Below are positions 18,440 through 28,729 of a stretch of 64,000 bases of DNA, piece after piece. The notes under the pieces are model-generated. The model was not told where the DNA came from, did no database searches, and worked only from the letters and a program-made list of their open reading frames with translations. The stretch comes from RHKX01 sp963823565 (lineage in GTDB: Bacteria; Actinomycetota; Thermoleophilia; Solirubrobacterales; 70-9). The first letter of the stretch is position 1. The number at the start of each line of letters is the position of its first letter. A program made the position numbers and the translations under genes. The stretch spans positions 124,001 to 188,000 of the forward strand of contig CAWGLR010000002.1 of the NCBI GenBank assembly GCA_963823565.1. The letters run 5' to 3'.

Positions 18440-19201
18440 TGCGCGTCCACGTGCTCGCGGCGGCGGAAGCTCGCTCGTCGTGCCCTGGTGCAGGGTCCCG
18501 TCGGCGTCGACGGCGCAGGTTCCAGCGGCGATCCGCCGAGCGCAGCTGGTCGATCGTCTCCCCCTTGCCGGACTCGCGGACCTCCGGCCCACGCGGCCCC
18601 GGGGTCGACCTCCCACTGGTACCAGGTGAGCTCCCAGGCGACGGTCAGCCGGACGCCGGGGGACCCGCTCTTGGAGCGGATCGCGACGCGCGGTCGCCCG
18701 CGGCGGACCGAGGGTCCGAGTCAGGCCGGCGACGGTGCGGCGGTGGTTGCGAGGCGTTGAAGGCGGTGAGCGCCTCGGGAAGGGTGGTCGCCGGTCTCGT
18801 CGGCGCGGAGGCTCCGGCGGCCCGGTCCGCGCGCCGGGACGGGCGCCTCGGCGGCGGGCGGCTCGGGAGCGGCGGCGGGCGGGCGGCGGCGGGATCGGGC
18901 GGGTGCCTGGCGGCTCGGCGGGCTCCTCGCGCTCGTCCGGCGGCGCGGGGAAGCGGGACAGCAGGCCGCTGAGCACCTGCCCGCGGGGCCGGCGGCGCTC
19001 GCGGCCCGGCCCCGGCGGCGCGCGGGCCTCGGCCTCGTCGGGGCGCAGCCACCCGGCCGCCTCGGCGCGGGGCCTGCAGAGCTCGCAGACGGTCGACCTC
19101 GGCGCCGTCGCGGGTCACGAAGTCGAGTCGGGCGCTCGCCGGGCAGCAGGCGGCGCCCGCAGACCGGCGCAGCTGGGGTCGATGGGGGCCTCGTCGTCCA
19201 T
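18436..19201 (-). CDS. Zn-ribbon protein, frameshifted
   Basis: The ATG at 19201 begins MDDEAPIDPSC. Reading across frame breaks recovers a Cys pair, then FVTRDGAEV, then CELCRPRAEAAGWLRPDE, giving two CxxC-type knuckles typical of a treble-clef or Zn-ribbon. A Pro/Arg-rich middle follows, then a C-terminal part (TVAGLTRTLGPPR..., LTVAWELTWYQWEVD..., RESGKGETIDQLRSADRRWN). The reading is broken many times, so exact length is uncertain. The stop overlaps the RNase HI-like start, implying one operon. Function unknown. Confidence 0.5.
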
Positions 19202-19275
19202 CGCGGGCAGGTTAGATCACGCCCGGCCGGGCGCCGCCGGAGCGCATTGCCAAGCGGCTCCGTGAGACCGGCCGC

Positions 19276-21385
19276 TCAGCTCGCCAGGCGCTCGTCCGCG
19301 TCGCCGGCGGCGGCCACCTGCTCGGCGAGGTGGGCCGGCAGCTCCTCGTAGCGCTCGAACGCGATCGTGTACTCGCCGCGGCCGCCCGTGATCGCGCGCA
19401 GGTCGCGGCGCGTAGTCGAGGACCTCGGCCATCGGCACCTCGGCGTCGATCCGGGTGATCGCCGGGCTTCGGCTCCATGCCCGAGCGGATGGCCGCGGCG
19501 CGAGCTGAGGTCGCCGATCACGTCGCCGACCGACGTCCTCGGGAACGCTGATCTCCAGCTGGACGATCGGCTCCAGCAGCGCCGGATCGGCCTTCGCCAT
19601 CGCCTCCTTGAAGGCCATCGAGCCGCAGATCTTGAACGCCATCTCGGAGGAGTCGACGGTGTGGTGGGAGCCGTCGAAGAGCCGCACGCGCACGTCCTTG
19701 ATCGGGTAGCCGGCGAGCTCGCCGTGCTGCATCGCCTCGGCGACGCCCTTCTCGACCGCGGGGATGAAGCCGCCGGGGATGACGCCGCCCTTGATCGCGT
19801 TCTCGAACACCAGCCCCTCGCCGGTCTCCACCGGCGCGATCTCGATCTGGCAGTCGGCGAACTGGCCGCGCCCGCCGGTCTGCTTCTTGTAGCGGGCGTG
19901 GGCCTGACGCGGGCTTGCGGATCGTCTCGACGTAGGGGACCTGCGGCGGCTTCAGCACGATCTCGGCGCCGAAGCGCTGCTTCATCCGCTCGACGCACCA
20001 CCTCGACGTGGATCTGCGTCAGCCCGGCGATGATCTGCTCGCCGGTCTGCGGGTCGCGGTGGACGTCGAGGTCGGGTCCTCCTCGCGCAGCCGCCGGATC
20101 GCGGTCGCCGCCTTCTCCTCGTCGCCCTTGCTCTTCGCCTCGTAGGCGAAGGCCATCACCGGCGCCGGCAGGTCGACCCGCGGCGCGGCGAGGCTCGCGC
20201 TGGCTCCTCGCAGAGCGAGGTCGCCCGCCGTCGGTCTCCTTCAGCTTCGCGACCACGCCGATGTCGCCCGGCACCGAGCTCGTCGAGCGGCGGTCGAGCT
20301 CCTTGCCGTGCGGCTCGGCGAGCTGCCCGACCCGCTCGCTTGGCGCCGTTGGCGAGGTTGTGGAGGTGGCTGTCGGAGCGCAGGGTCCCCGAGAGCGACC
20401 CGCAGCACGTTGAGCCGCCCGGTGTACGGGTCGGCGGTCGTCTTGAAGACGTGGGCGATCAGCTGGCGCCGTCCTCGTCGGGCTCGATCTCGACCGTCTC
20501 GCCGTCGCCGTCGAGCAGCGTCCGCGGCCCGCGCATCGCCGGCGAGGGCAGGTCCTCGACGAGCGCCTCGAGCAGCCGCCCGGTGCCGAGGTTGCGGGTC
20601 GCGATCCCGCAGGTCACCGGGAACAGGTGGCCCTCGGTCACGCCGCGCTTGAGCGCGGTCACCGTCTCGTCGTGGGAGATCTCGTCGCCCTCGAGGTAGC
20701 GCTCCATCAGCTCGTCGGAGTTCTCGGCGACCTCGTCCATCAGCTTCTCGCGGTACTCGGCCGCCCGCTCCGCCAGCTCCTCGGGGATCTCGGCCTCGAC
20801 CTCTCCCCCGCGCCCGTCGCCCTCGTGGACGAAGGCCTTCATGTCGATCAGGTCGATCACGCCCGCCGATCTCGTGCTCGGCTGCCGATCGGGATCTCGG
20901 TGGCGACGACGTGGGAGCCGAACGACTGCCTGCAGCGACTCCAGCGTCGCGAAGAAGTCGGCCCGCTCGCGGTCGAGCATGTTCACGTAGACGAGCCGCG
21001 GCAGCCCCGTCGCGTCGGCCCGCTGCCAGAGCCGCTCGGTGTGGACCTGGACGCCGTCGACGGCGCTGACCACGACGACCGCCGAGTCGACCACCGCCAG
21101 CGCGTTCGAGCGCCTCGGCGACGAAGCTCGCGTCCCCCGGGGTGTCGATCACGTTGAGCTTGCGCCCGTGATGCTCGAAGCGAGCAGATCGACGCGCCGA
21201 TCGACATCCCCCGCTCCTGCTCGTCGGGCTCGAAGTCGCAGACGGTCGTCCCCTGCTCGGCGCGCCCGAGCCGGTTGATCGATCCCCGCCTCGAACAGCA
21301 TCGCCTCGGCCAGCGAGGTCTTCCCGCAGCCGCGATGCCCGATCAGCGCGACGTTGCGGATCCGATCGGCCGCCTTGTGCGACAT
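19276..21385 (-). CDS. elongation factor G-like GTPase (EF-G2 family), frameshifted
   Basis: ATG 21385 starts MSHKAADRIRNVALIGHRGCGKTSLAEAML: a P-loop of GHRGCGKT type instead of the AHVDHGKT of canonical EF-G, as in the actinobacterial EF-G2/EF-G-like group. The DTPGDASF (G3) and VNMLDRERAD (G4-like) motifs are present. After the G domain come FPVTCGIATRNLGTG, the beta-barrel domain (HVFKTTADPYTGRLNVLRV), domain IV (GGVIPGGFIPAVEKGVAEAM) and the C-terminal domain, ending at 19276. At least ten single-base breaks cut the frame; nearly all are extra bases. The translational role of this group is poorly defined, and it does not substitute for EF-G. Confidence 0.82.
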
Positions 21386-21442
21386 GCACGCGATCAGTTA
21401 TGTCACCAGGCGCGTCAAGCGCGGGCCGGCGCGGGCTGGTCC

Positions 21443-22229
21443 TCAGTCGTCGCCGTCGTCTGCAGGTGGCTGCGCATGCCCGAGCACCGCCTTCGTGTGG
21501 AGCTGGCGAGACGCGCGACTCGGTGACGCCGAGGACCTCGCCGATCTCGCGCAGGGTCAGCGTTCTCGTAGTAGTAGAGGGCGATGACGAGGCGCTCGCG
21601 GTCGGGCAGCGACTCGATCGCCTCGGCGAGGCGGTCCTTGAGCTCGACGGTGTCGATCGCCTCCTCGGGATCGACCGCGTGCGGGTCGCGGATCGTGTCG
21701 AGCAGGGAGACCTGGCCGCCGTCGCCGTCGGAGACGGTCCAGAGGTCGTCGAGGGCGAGCACCGAGGAGTTGGCGATCTCGAGCAGGGTGTTGCGGAAGT
21801 CCTCGACGGCGACGCCGAGCTTCGTCGGCCATCTCCTCCTCGGTCGGCGCCCGGCCGAGCTGGTTCTCGAGCTGCGAGTGGATCTTCTCGACGTCGCGGG
21901 CCTTCGAGCGGACCGAGCGGGGAACCCAGTCGAGCGAGCGCAGCTCGTCGATGATCGCGCCCTTGATCCGGGAGACGGCGAAGGTCTCGAACTTGATCTC
22001 GCGGTCGAGGTCGTAGCGCTCGATCGAGCCGATCAGGCCGATCAGGCCGTAGGAGATCAGGTCGCCCTCGTCGACGTGCGAGGGCAGGCCCGGCGGCCAT
22101 GCGGCCGGCGACGTACTTGACCAGCGGCGAGTAGGCGACGACGAGCCGCTCTCGGGCGCGCTCATCGCCCTCCTCCTTGCAGCGGCGCCAGAGCTCCTTC
22201 AGCTCGACGGCTTTGACGTTGGTCTCCAT
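21443..22229 (-). CDS. whiG: RNA polymerase sigma factor of the FliA/WhiG family, frameshifted
   Basis: ATG 22229 (METNVKAVELKELWRRCKEEG) leads into sigma region 2 (LVKYVAGRM, then DEGDLISYGLIGLIGSIERY, FETFAVSRIKGAIIDELR), region 3 (LDWVPRSVRSKARDVEKI, QLGRAPTEEEMADE) and region 4 (LPDRERLVIALYYYEN, LREIGEVLGVTESRVSQLHT). This is the sigma-28/WhiG arrangement. Four or five single extra bases (for example near 22090, 21822, 21562 and 21505) break the frame; removing each restores the conserved motif exactly. In actinobacteria WhiG controls sporulation-type or motility genes. Which applies here is unknown. Confidence 0.85.
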
Positions 22230-22286
22230 CGATCCTTCCCTTGCGCCTCGTACGTTAGTCCAGCCGATACCGCTGCGGTTGCACCT

Positions 22287-23213
22287 TCAGGCCCGCGGGT
22301 GCGCGCCCGCGTAGGCCTCGCGCAGCCGGCGCGGCTCCACCCGCGTGTAGATCTGGGTGGTCGAGATGCTCGCGTGCCCGAGCAGCTCCTGGATCGAGCG
22401 CAGGTCCGCGCCCGCCCTCGAGCATGTGGGTCGCGAAGGAGTGCCGCAGCGCGTGCGGCGAGACCCGGCCCGGCGATCGCCGCCTCGCCGCACCCACAAG
22501 CCGAGCCGGCGCGTCACGTCCGAGGGCGAGAGCCGCCGGCCGCTCTTGGAGACGAGCAGGGCCGGCTCCTCAGCGCCGGCGACCAGGGCCGGGCGGGCGC
22601 GCTCGACGTAGGCGGCGACGGCCCGCTGGGCGGGCTCGCCGAGCGGGACGATCCGCTCCTTGCCGCCCTTGCCGCGCACGCGCACGGTCTCGCCCTCGAA
22701 GTCGACCGAGCGCAGATCGAGGGCGACGAGCTCCGCGCAGCGCAGGCCCGAGGAGTAGGCGAGCTCGAGCATCGCCCGGTCGCGCGCCTCGAGCGGCTTG
22801 CGTCGCGGGGATGCGCTCGAGCAGCGTCGCGCACCTCGTCGCGATCGAGGACGCGCGGCAGGCGCGACTCCGAGCGCGGGTTCGGCAGCAGCTCGGCCGG
22901 GTTCTGCGATGCGGTGCCGGCTGCGGGTCATGTGCTCGAAGAGGCCGCGGGCGGCGGCGAGCTTGCGGCCGACGCTCGAGCGCTCGAGGCCGCGGTGGCC
23001 GAGCGCGGCGGCGTAGCCGCGCAGCTGCCGGTAGGAGAGCTCGGCGGGATCGGCGATGCCCGACGCGCGGTCGCCCAGGCGGCGAGCTCGCGGAGGTCGC
23101 TCGCGTAGGCGCGCAGCGTGTTCGGCGAGGCCTGGCGGGTCGACGAGCTCGCGCTCGTAGCCGCTCGATCGCCGCGCTCCAGGCAGGGGCGTTGATCGAC
23201 GGTCTTCGTCCAT
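22287..23213 (-). CDS. xerD: site-specific tyrosine recombinase XerC/XerD, frameshifted
   Basis: From ATG 23213 (MDEDRRS). The N-terminal SAM-like core-binding domain contains SPNTLRAYASDLRELAAWA and RQLRGYAAALGHRGLERSS. The catalytic domain carries all the tyrosine-recombinase residues: Arg in SSGLRCAEL, Lys in GKGGKER, HALRH, His in LLGHASIS, and the nucleophile Tyr in TTQIYTRV. The typical Xer end, YAGAHPRA, follows. Frame breaks near 23170-23060, 22900, 22810, 22480 and 22420 are again single extra bases. The chromosomal Xer role (dimer resolution) is the default; C versus D cannot be settled. Confidence 0.82.
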   Translation of the reverse strand: MDEDRRSTPLPGARRSSGYERELVDPPGLAEHAARLRERPPRARRLGDRASGIADPAELSYRQLRGYAAALGHRGLERSSVGRKLAAARGLFEHMTRSRHRIAEPGRAAAEPALGVAPAARPRSRRGARRCSSASPRRKPLEARDRAMLELAYSSGLRCAELVALDLRSVDFEGETVRVRGKGGKERIVPLGEPAQRAVAAYVERARPALVAGAEEPALLVSKSGRRLSPSDVTRRLGLWVRRGGDRRAGSRRTRCGTPSRPTCSRAGADLRSIQELLGHASISTTQIYTRVEPRRLREAYAGAHPRA

Positions 23214-23272
23214 CCGTGGACCAAGAGTTCGCGGCATCCGGGCTCGCGACCCTCCCCGGCGGCGGGTCGTGC

Positions 23273-24313
23273 TCAGCCGATGTAGATCGGCGTGCCGACG
23301 TCGACCCTGGTCGTAGAGGTCGATCACGTCGTCGACCGCCATCCGCACGCAGCCGTGGGAGGCGGCGCTGCCGAGCGAGCCGTGTCGTCGGTGCCGTGGA
23401 TGCCGGCGCCGTCGTAGATGCCCATCCAGCGCGCCTTGAGCGGGTTCTCGGGGCCCGGGCGGGATGGTCTGCCCGGCGAGGCTCGCCGGCCCAGTCGGAG
23501 TCGGGGACGTTCCAGATCGGGTCGACCTGCTTGTTCTGGATCGCGTACTCGCCGACCGGCGTGTCGAAGCCCGCGGCGCCGATCGCGACGGTGTACTCCT
23601 TCTCGAGCTTCAGGTCCTTGTAGAGGCTGAGCGTGAAGTTGGAGCGGTCGACGACGATGTAGGTCGGGTACTTCTCGGCGACCTCCGCCGTCGTCACCTC
23701 GGGCTGGACCTTCTCGACCGTCGGCCTCGATCTTTCGCGAGGCCGGGTCGTAGAGCGCCTTCTCGATGTGCGTCGCGCAGCTTCGCCGTCGTCGACCTCG
23801 ATCCCGAGCTGCGGCGGCGACCGGCTGCAGCGACGCCACCGCTCGGGTCGATGCTCGCGTCGACCGGCGCTTGGTCGATGTTCGTGCTCGATGTGGTTGA
23901 CGAAGTGGTCGACCTCGTCCTCGTCGTAGGCGATCTTCGGGGCGATCTGGTGATCGACCTCCTCGCCGGTGATCCCGCGCCAGATGCGGACGGCAGGCCG
24001 CCCTCCTGGGAGACCTCGAGCGCCTCGTCGACCATCGCGTCGATGTCGGTGTGGACGTCGGCCTCCTTGTCGGTCAGCTCGAAGGTCTCGTCGCCGTAGG
24101 TGACCGTGAGGGTCTTCTCGAGCGGCGCGACGAGGTTGGTCCGCACCTGCGAGGCGGCCGCGTCGGACTCGAGCCCGCCGACGTCGACGCCGCCGATCGT
24201 CACGCCCTCGGCGATCGTGTCCTTGTGGGTCGAGTCCCACCAGTACGCGAGCAGCACGCCGACGATCGCCGGAAGACGATCGGCACGATCGAGATCTGTG
24301 CTTTCCGCCCCAT
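23273..24313 (-). CDS. membrane-anchored L,D-transpeptidase (YkuD) with PG-binding domain, frameshifted
   Basis: ATG 24313 (MGRKAQISIVPIVF) starts an N-terminal signal anchor (PAIVGVLLAYWW). The first extracytoplasmic domain (GVTIGGVDVGGLESDAA) matches the putative peptidoglycan-binding domain 4 type. The YkuD catalytic domain starts with YIVVDRSNFTLSLYKDLKLE and contains GIHGTDDT and SHGCVRMAVDD with the catalytic Cys at about 23360. It ends at the TGA at 23273 after TPIYIG. Frame breaks at several points look like single inserted bases. The enzyme would make 3-3 cross-links in peptidoglycan. Confidence 0.82.
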
Positions 24314-24478
24314 CGGTGGATGAACGCCTCCCGGGCGACTCCGGATCAGATCGGAAGGCGAACGTACGCCCGACTTCCCTTTGTGAAGTGTAGGCAGGAC
24401 GCCAGGCACGGCTCGTCCGGAGCGAGTACGTGCAATCGCGGTTGCGCGGTCCGTGGCCACCGCGGGCCCCGAGACGGC

Positions 24479-25597
24479 TCAGATGCCGAACGGCTCCCGC
24501 TCGGTCCCTGATTGCTCCTCGGCTGAGGGCTCGGGGGGCCGGGTCAGCGGGCTCCGGCGCAGGAATCGCTCGACCTCTCCCTCGTAGGTGTAGGGACTGC
24601 TCGATCCCGCGCAGGATCGGGTGCAGCCGCAGATGCTTGGCGAATGCCTGGACGGTCTCCGCGAGACGTGTAGCCGTACTCGAAGCCGCTCGCCTTGTAG
24701 CGGCGGTTGTCGAGGCCGCGGCCGAAGCGGAGCTGGTTGAGCATCTCGTCGGGGATCCGCACGCCCAGGCGAGCGCAGCGGGCCGGCGACCGCTCCGGCC
24801 CCCCACGGCGGGCAGTACCGGCGCGATCCGCTTGCCGAGCAGGCCCGATCGCCTCCGAGAGCGCGAGGACTCCGTCGCCGGCGACGTTGTAGACGCCGGG
24901 AACGCGGTGGATCGGCCGCGTGCTCGAGCGCGTGGACGACGTCGTCCTCGTGCACGAACTGGCATCGCGGGTCGAAGCCGAGGACGCATCGGGGACGATC
25001 GGCAGCCCGAACATCCGCGAGAAGGCCGTCTGCACGTCGGGCCCGAGCACGTAGGTGCAGCGCAGCACGGTGACGTCGACTTCGGGCTGCTTCAGCGCGA
25101 AGTCGACGACGGCGGCCTCGGCGTCGACGACGTCGCGCTCGATCGCGGTTCGCCGGCCGGTGGGAGCGGCGCATCGACTCGGTGAAGAAGGCCGGGTCGT
25201 CCTGCTCGCAGCCGTAGACGTGCGCGGAGGACTTGAAGATGAACTTCCGCACCGGGGAGTCCGGGCCGCTGCACGCGGCGAGGACGTTCATCGTCCCGAT
25301 CACGTTGTTCTCGTGCGCCTCCCGCGCGGCTCGTCGTCGTCGAGTCGACGACCAGGCGGGTGTCGATCACGGTGTCGATCCGCGCCGCCTTGACGATCCG
25401 CTGGATCAGCCCGTGCTGGTTGGAGACCTTGACGAACTCGGTTCGCTCGAGCTCCGTCGTCGGGTTCTCGCTGTCGACGCCGACGATCGCCTCGATCTCG
25501 GCGAACGCCTCCAGCGCCTTCGCGAGCCGGCCTCCCCAGTAGCTGGACAGGCCGGTGATCAGGACGCGACGGGCCGGTGCGGCTCGGTGCCGCTCAT
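24479..25597 (-). CDS. NAD-dependent epimerase/dehydratase (extended SDR), frameshifted
   Basis: The ATG at 25597 overlaps the acyltransferase stop (ATGA). It starts MSGTEPHRPVASVLITGLSSYWGGRLAKAL, where TGxxxxxG is the extended-SDR nucleotide-binding motif. NNVIGTMNVLAAC, FIFKSSAHVYG (Ser and Tyr-region residues) and VTVLRCTYVLGP are typical of sugar-nucleotide epimerases. The C-terminal part (FGYTYEGEVERFLRR) ends at 24479. Multiple single-base breaks occur throughout. Pairing with the acyltransferase recalls actinobacterial SDR/PlsC operons of envelope lipid metabolism, but the substrate is open. Confidence 0.78.
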
Positions 25598-26507
25598 CCC
25601 AGCCACACCGACTTCCGCTCGGCGACCATCTCGTGCAGCCCCTCCTGGATCCGCGCCCGCACCTCCTGGGCGACGGTCTGGACCAGGGCCTTGTCCTCGG
25701 CCGGGTCGTTGCCCATCCTGGTCGTGTCGATCGGCTCCAGGAAGCGGATCTTGAACTTCGCCGGCAGGTAGCCGAGCATCCCCGCCGGACCGAGCCACGG
25801 GAACGTCGGCGTGATCGGGAAGTAGAGGAGCCCGGTCAGCCGCTGCATCAGCTTCGACTGCGCGAAGACCGGCGCCGCCTCCTCGGCGCCGACGACGCAG
25901 ACGGGCACCAGCTGCGCGCTGCCCGCGCATCGCCGCCTCGACGAACCCGCCGCGGCCGAAGCGCTGGACCCGGTAGCGGTCCTTGACGAGCTTCTCGGTC
26001 CCCTTGCGCCCCTCGGGGAAGACGAGCACGAGCTGCTCCTCGTCGTAGAGCAGCCGGTGGACGTTGGCCGGGTGCGCGGGGACGCAGCCGATCTTCGGAA
26101 GCAGCTGGCGAGAACCCGGGATAGCCCTTGAAGAAGTGCTCGACCGTCATGTAGAGCGGGCGCGGCTCGGGGTGCTCCTCGCGGATCGCCTTGCCGATGA
26201 TCGCGGCGTCGGGCGGCAGGGCGCCGGCATGGTTGGAGACGAGCAGCGCGCCGCCCGCGGAGGGGACGTTCTCGATGCCCTCGACCTCGCAGCGGAACCA
26301 GTAGCGGTAGAAGAAGTTGACCAGGGTCGCGTCGAAGACGCCCTCGACCCGCTCCGAGCGCCCCCAGTCGTCGAGGTTCCGGTCGGGCTCCACGGCCGGG
26401 AGCAGCTGCCGCATCCGCTCGCGCTCGGGGACGTCGAGCTCGCCGCGCCGCTCCTCCACCCCGGGAGGCGGCCCGGGGGCGAGTGATGTTCGCCGGGGCC
26501 CGGCCAT
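25594..26507 (-). CDS. PlsC-like 1-acylglycerol-3-phosphate acyltransferase family, frameshifted
   Basis: From ATG 26507 (MAGPRRTSLAPG); an in-frame TTG at 26567 is possible. Acyltransferase block I reads VSNHAGALPPDA (the NHxxxxD His and Asp), block III is LVFPEGRKG, and the ending is KSVWLG. Frame breaks occur near 26110 and 25925; the pieces join perfectly over the family motifs. The protein is a lysophospholipid or glycolipid acyltransferase on the inner face of the membrane. Coupled to the downstream SDR gene by a 4-bp overlap, and divergent from the alpha/beta hydrolase at 26594. Confidence 0.8.
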
Positions 26508-26593
26508 CAGCGGCGTCTCGTCCGGGCGCTCGGAGGTGCGGGATCGGTCATTCGACGATGATCGCAAGAGTCGGCCTGGGTAGCCTGCCCGGC

Positions 26594-27571
26594 GTGAGCA
26601 CGGCGCCGGCCACCCGCCCGCGGCCGCCGAGGGCGGTCACCTATCCCTACCGGCGGATCGAGCCCGTGGAGGCCACCCCGCCCGACGGCCCCGATCCCTA
26701 CGGCAACCCCGACGACCCGCCGGCGTGGATGACCGTCGACTGGGCGTCGCGCCTGGGCGAGGTCGATGTCTGCGGCACGCGGGTCCGCTACGCATCCCTC
26801 GGGGAGGGTCCGCCGATCGTCTTCGTCCACGGCCTCGGTGGGAGCTGGCAGAACTGGCTGGAGAACATGCCGCGGATGGCCGAGCTCGGCTATCGCGCCG
26901 TCGCGCTCGACCTGCCGGGCTTCGGGGCGAGCCCGATGCCCCCGTGGCCGATCTCGATCTCGCGCTATGGCGAGGTCCTCGGCGAGTTCTGCAAGGAGCT
27001 GGGGCTGCCCGCCTGCACCCTCGTCGGCAATTCGATGGGCGGGTTCGTCGCCTCCGAGGTCGCGGTCGGCGAGCCCCAGTGGGTCGACCGCATCGTGCTC
27101 GTCTCCGCCGCCGGCATCAGCCACGCGACGATGCGGCGCGAGCCGGTGCTCGCGGGCGCGCGGCTAACCGCCCTCGCGAACCCGCTGCTCTTCCGGCTCG
27201 ACATGCCCGCGATGCGCCGCCCGGGCCTGCGCAAGCTCGCCTTCGCCGGCGTCATGCGGCACCCGGAGCTGATCCGGCGCGAGCTGCTTGTCGAGTTCCT
27301 CGAGCCGGCCCTCGGCGCGCCGGGCTTCCTCCCGGCGACAGCCGCCCTCGTCGGCTACGACCTGCTCGACCATCTCGAGCGGATCCGGGTGCCGACGCTG
27401 GTCGTCTGGGGGCGCGACGACCTGGTGGTCCCCGCCCGGGACGCGACCGGCTTCGTCGAGCGCATCCGCGACAGCCGGCTCGTCGTCTTCGGCGACTGCG
27501 GCCACGTGCCGATGGCCGAGCGCCCGGTCCGCTTCAACCGGCTGCTGGCCGGCTTCTGCGGCGAGGGCTGA
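26594..27571 (+). CDS. alpha/beta hydrolase
   Basis: A 325-residue protein from GTG 26594. All catalytic elements are present: HGLGGSWQNW (oxyanion loop), GNSMGGFVA (nucleophile Ser), VVWGRDDLVVP (Asp) and FGDCGHVPMAERP (His). A 55-residue Pro-rich N-terminal extension precedes the fold. The cap region lies between residues 180 and 260. Most similar in layout to the MhpC/epoxide-hydrolase-like group; the substrate is unknown. The next gene starts 2 nt after its stop, so they form one operon. Confidence 0.85.
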   Translation: MSTAPATRPRPPRAVTYPYRRIEPVEATPPDGPDPYGNPDDPPAWMTVDWASRLGEVDVCGTRVRYASLGEGPPIVFVHGLGGSWQNWLENMPRMAELGYRAVALDLPGFGASPMPPWPISISRYGEVLGEFCKELGLPACTLVGNSMGGFVASEVAVGEPQWVDRIVLVSAAGISHATMRREPVLAGARLTALANPLLFRLDMPAMRRPGLRKLAFAGVMRHPELIRRELLVEFLEPALGAPGFLPATAALVGYDLLDHLERIRVPTLVVWGRDDLVVPARDATGFVERIRDSRLVVFGDCGHVPMAERPVRFNRLLAGFCGEG

Positions 27572-27573
27572 CC

Positions 27574-28047
27574 ATGCTGCTCCTCTACATCTGGCGGGCC
27601 AGCATGTGGTGCCACCGGCGCGGCTTCCGGATCGGCCAGCGCTTCCTGAAGACGCTGATGTTCCTCGGCTGGGGCGCGCTCCTCGATCCCGACGTCGAAC
27701 TGGAGGGGCACGTCAACTTCGCCCACCGCGGCCTCGGGGTCGGGATCCACGGCAACACCCGGCTCGGCGACTGGGTGCAGATCTGGCAGCACGCGATGAT
27801 CACCTCCAACAACGACAAGGGCTCCGGCCACGAGGTGTACGTCGCGCGCGGCGTCAGCATCGGCGCCTACGCGATCGTCCTCGGCCCGGCCGGCCGCTCG
27901 ATCACGATCGGCGAGAACGCGCGGATCGGCGCCGGCGCGATCGTCGTCGACGACGTCCCGCCGGGCGCGGTGGTCGTCCCCGAGCCCTCGCGGGTCATCA
28001 CCGCCGAGGAGTGGGAGGAGCGGCGCTCTAGCCGCTCCTCGGCCTGA
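27574..28047 (+). CDS. hexapeptide-repeat acetyltransferase (CysE/LbH-like)
   Basis: A 157-residue protein starting 2 nt after the alpha/beta-hydrolase stop. The left-handed parallel beta-helix is built from imperfect hexapeptides, visible in GVGIHGNTRLGDWVQIWQHAMI and SITIGENARIGAGAIVVDDVPPGAVVV. The sequence resembles the C-terminal half of serine acetyltransferase and colanic-acid-type acetyltransferases, but lacks the CysE N-terminal helical domain. The acceptor is unknown. Its 3' end overlaps the convergent next gene by 20 bp. Confidence 0.78.
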   Translation: MLLLYIWRASMWCHRRGFRIGQRFLKTLMFLGWGALLDPDVELEGHVNFAHRGLGVGIHGNTRLGDWVQIWQHAMITSNNDKGSGHEVYVARGVSIGAYAIVLGPAGRSITIGENARIGAGAIVVDDVPPGAVVVPEPSRVITAEEWEERRSSRSSA

Positions 28048-28633
28048 CGATCGAGACCAGCGCCTGCGGGATCCGCTTGCGCGCTCCCGCGAGGCCGTGC
28101 CGGAGCGCGGCGGCCGTCTCGGGTCCGTGCATGCCGGTGCCGTGGCCGGTGAGCAGGTGCTCGGGCCCGTAGGACGCGAGGCGCCGGGGCGGGGTCAGGC
28201 GCAACATCGGATGGATGCCGATGCGCTCGTCGCCGGCGCGGAAGTACGGCGCCGTTCCGACGGCCTCGGCGACGATCAGGGTCCGCTCCCCGGGGGCCCA
28301 TAGGGCCACCTCGTTCCAGAGCCGGTTGCGGACCACCGTCATCGCCTCGAAGGGAGCCCCGGCGATCCCCCCGAACGGGAGCCGGTGATGGGAGACGCCG
28401 AGCCGCTCGGCGACCTCCGCGCAGTCGCGGTCGTGGCGGTCGAGCAGCTGGACTACGGCAGCCGGCTCGCCGAGCGCCAGTACGCGGTCGTCGAGGCCGT
28501 CGACGTCGACGGGATCGATCACCCAGACCTGATCGCCGAGGACGGCGGCGTGGCAGGCGCGCTGCATCACCTCCCCCGGATCCGGAAGCCAGGAGATGCC
28601 GACGTCGTGCTCTTCGAAGCGGGGCTCGGCCAT
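28028..28633 (-). CDS. MBL-fold-like hypothetical protein
   Basis: A 201-residue protein. The order of strands VWVIDPVDVDGLDDRVL, AVVQLLDRHDRDCAEVAERLGV, TLIVAEAVGT and LLTGHGTGM matches the metallo-beta-lactamase fold, with a degenerate HxHxDH motif (DRHDRDC), a later Asp/Glu and a GHG turn. Loss of some His ligands suggests altered or no metal catalysis. Converges on the hexapeptide transferase gene and diverges from the PfkB gene. Confidence 0.55.
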   Translation of the reverse strand: MAEPRFEEHDVGISWLPDPGEVMQRACHAAVLGDQVWVIDPVDVDGLDDRVLALGEPAAVVQLLDRHDRDCAEVAERLGVSHHRLPFGGIAGAPFEAMTVVRNRLWNEVALWAPGERTLIVAEAVGTAPYFRAGDERIGIHPMLRLTPPRRLASYGPEHLLTGHGTGMHGPETAAALRHGLAGARKRIPQALVSIVRPRSG

Positions 28634-28729
28634 CTGCGGTCAAGCGTACGGGACCGTAGCCGGTACGAGGAGTGCAAGCGGCCGAACCCGGTTGCCCGCC
28701 CGGCCCGCGAGTGGGACCCTTGCCGGGTC

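Noticed and set aside
18200..26120. Programmed ribosomal frameshifting as the reason for broken genes
   Set aside because: Breaks are too many, lack slippery heptamers with following structures, and affect unrelated housekeeping genes equally; sequence error is simpler.
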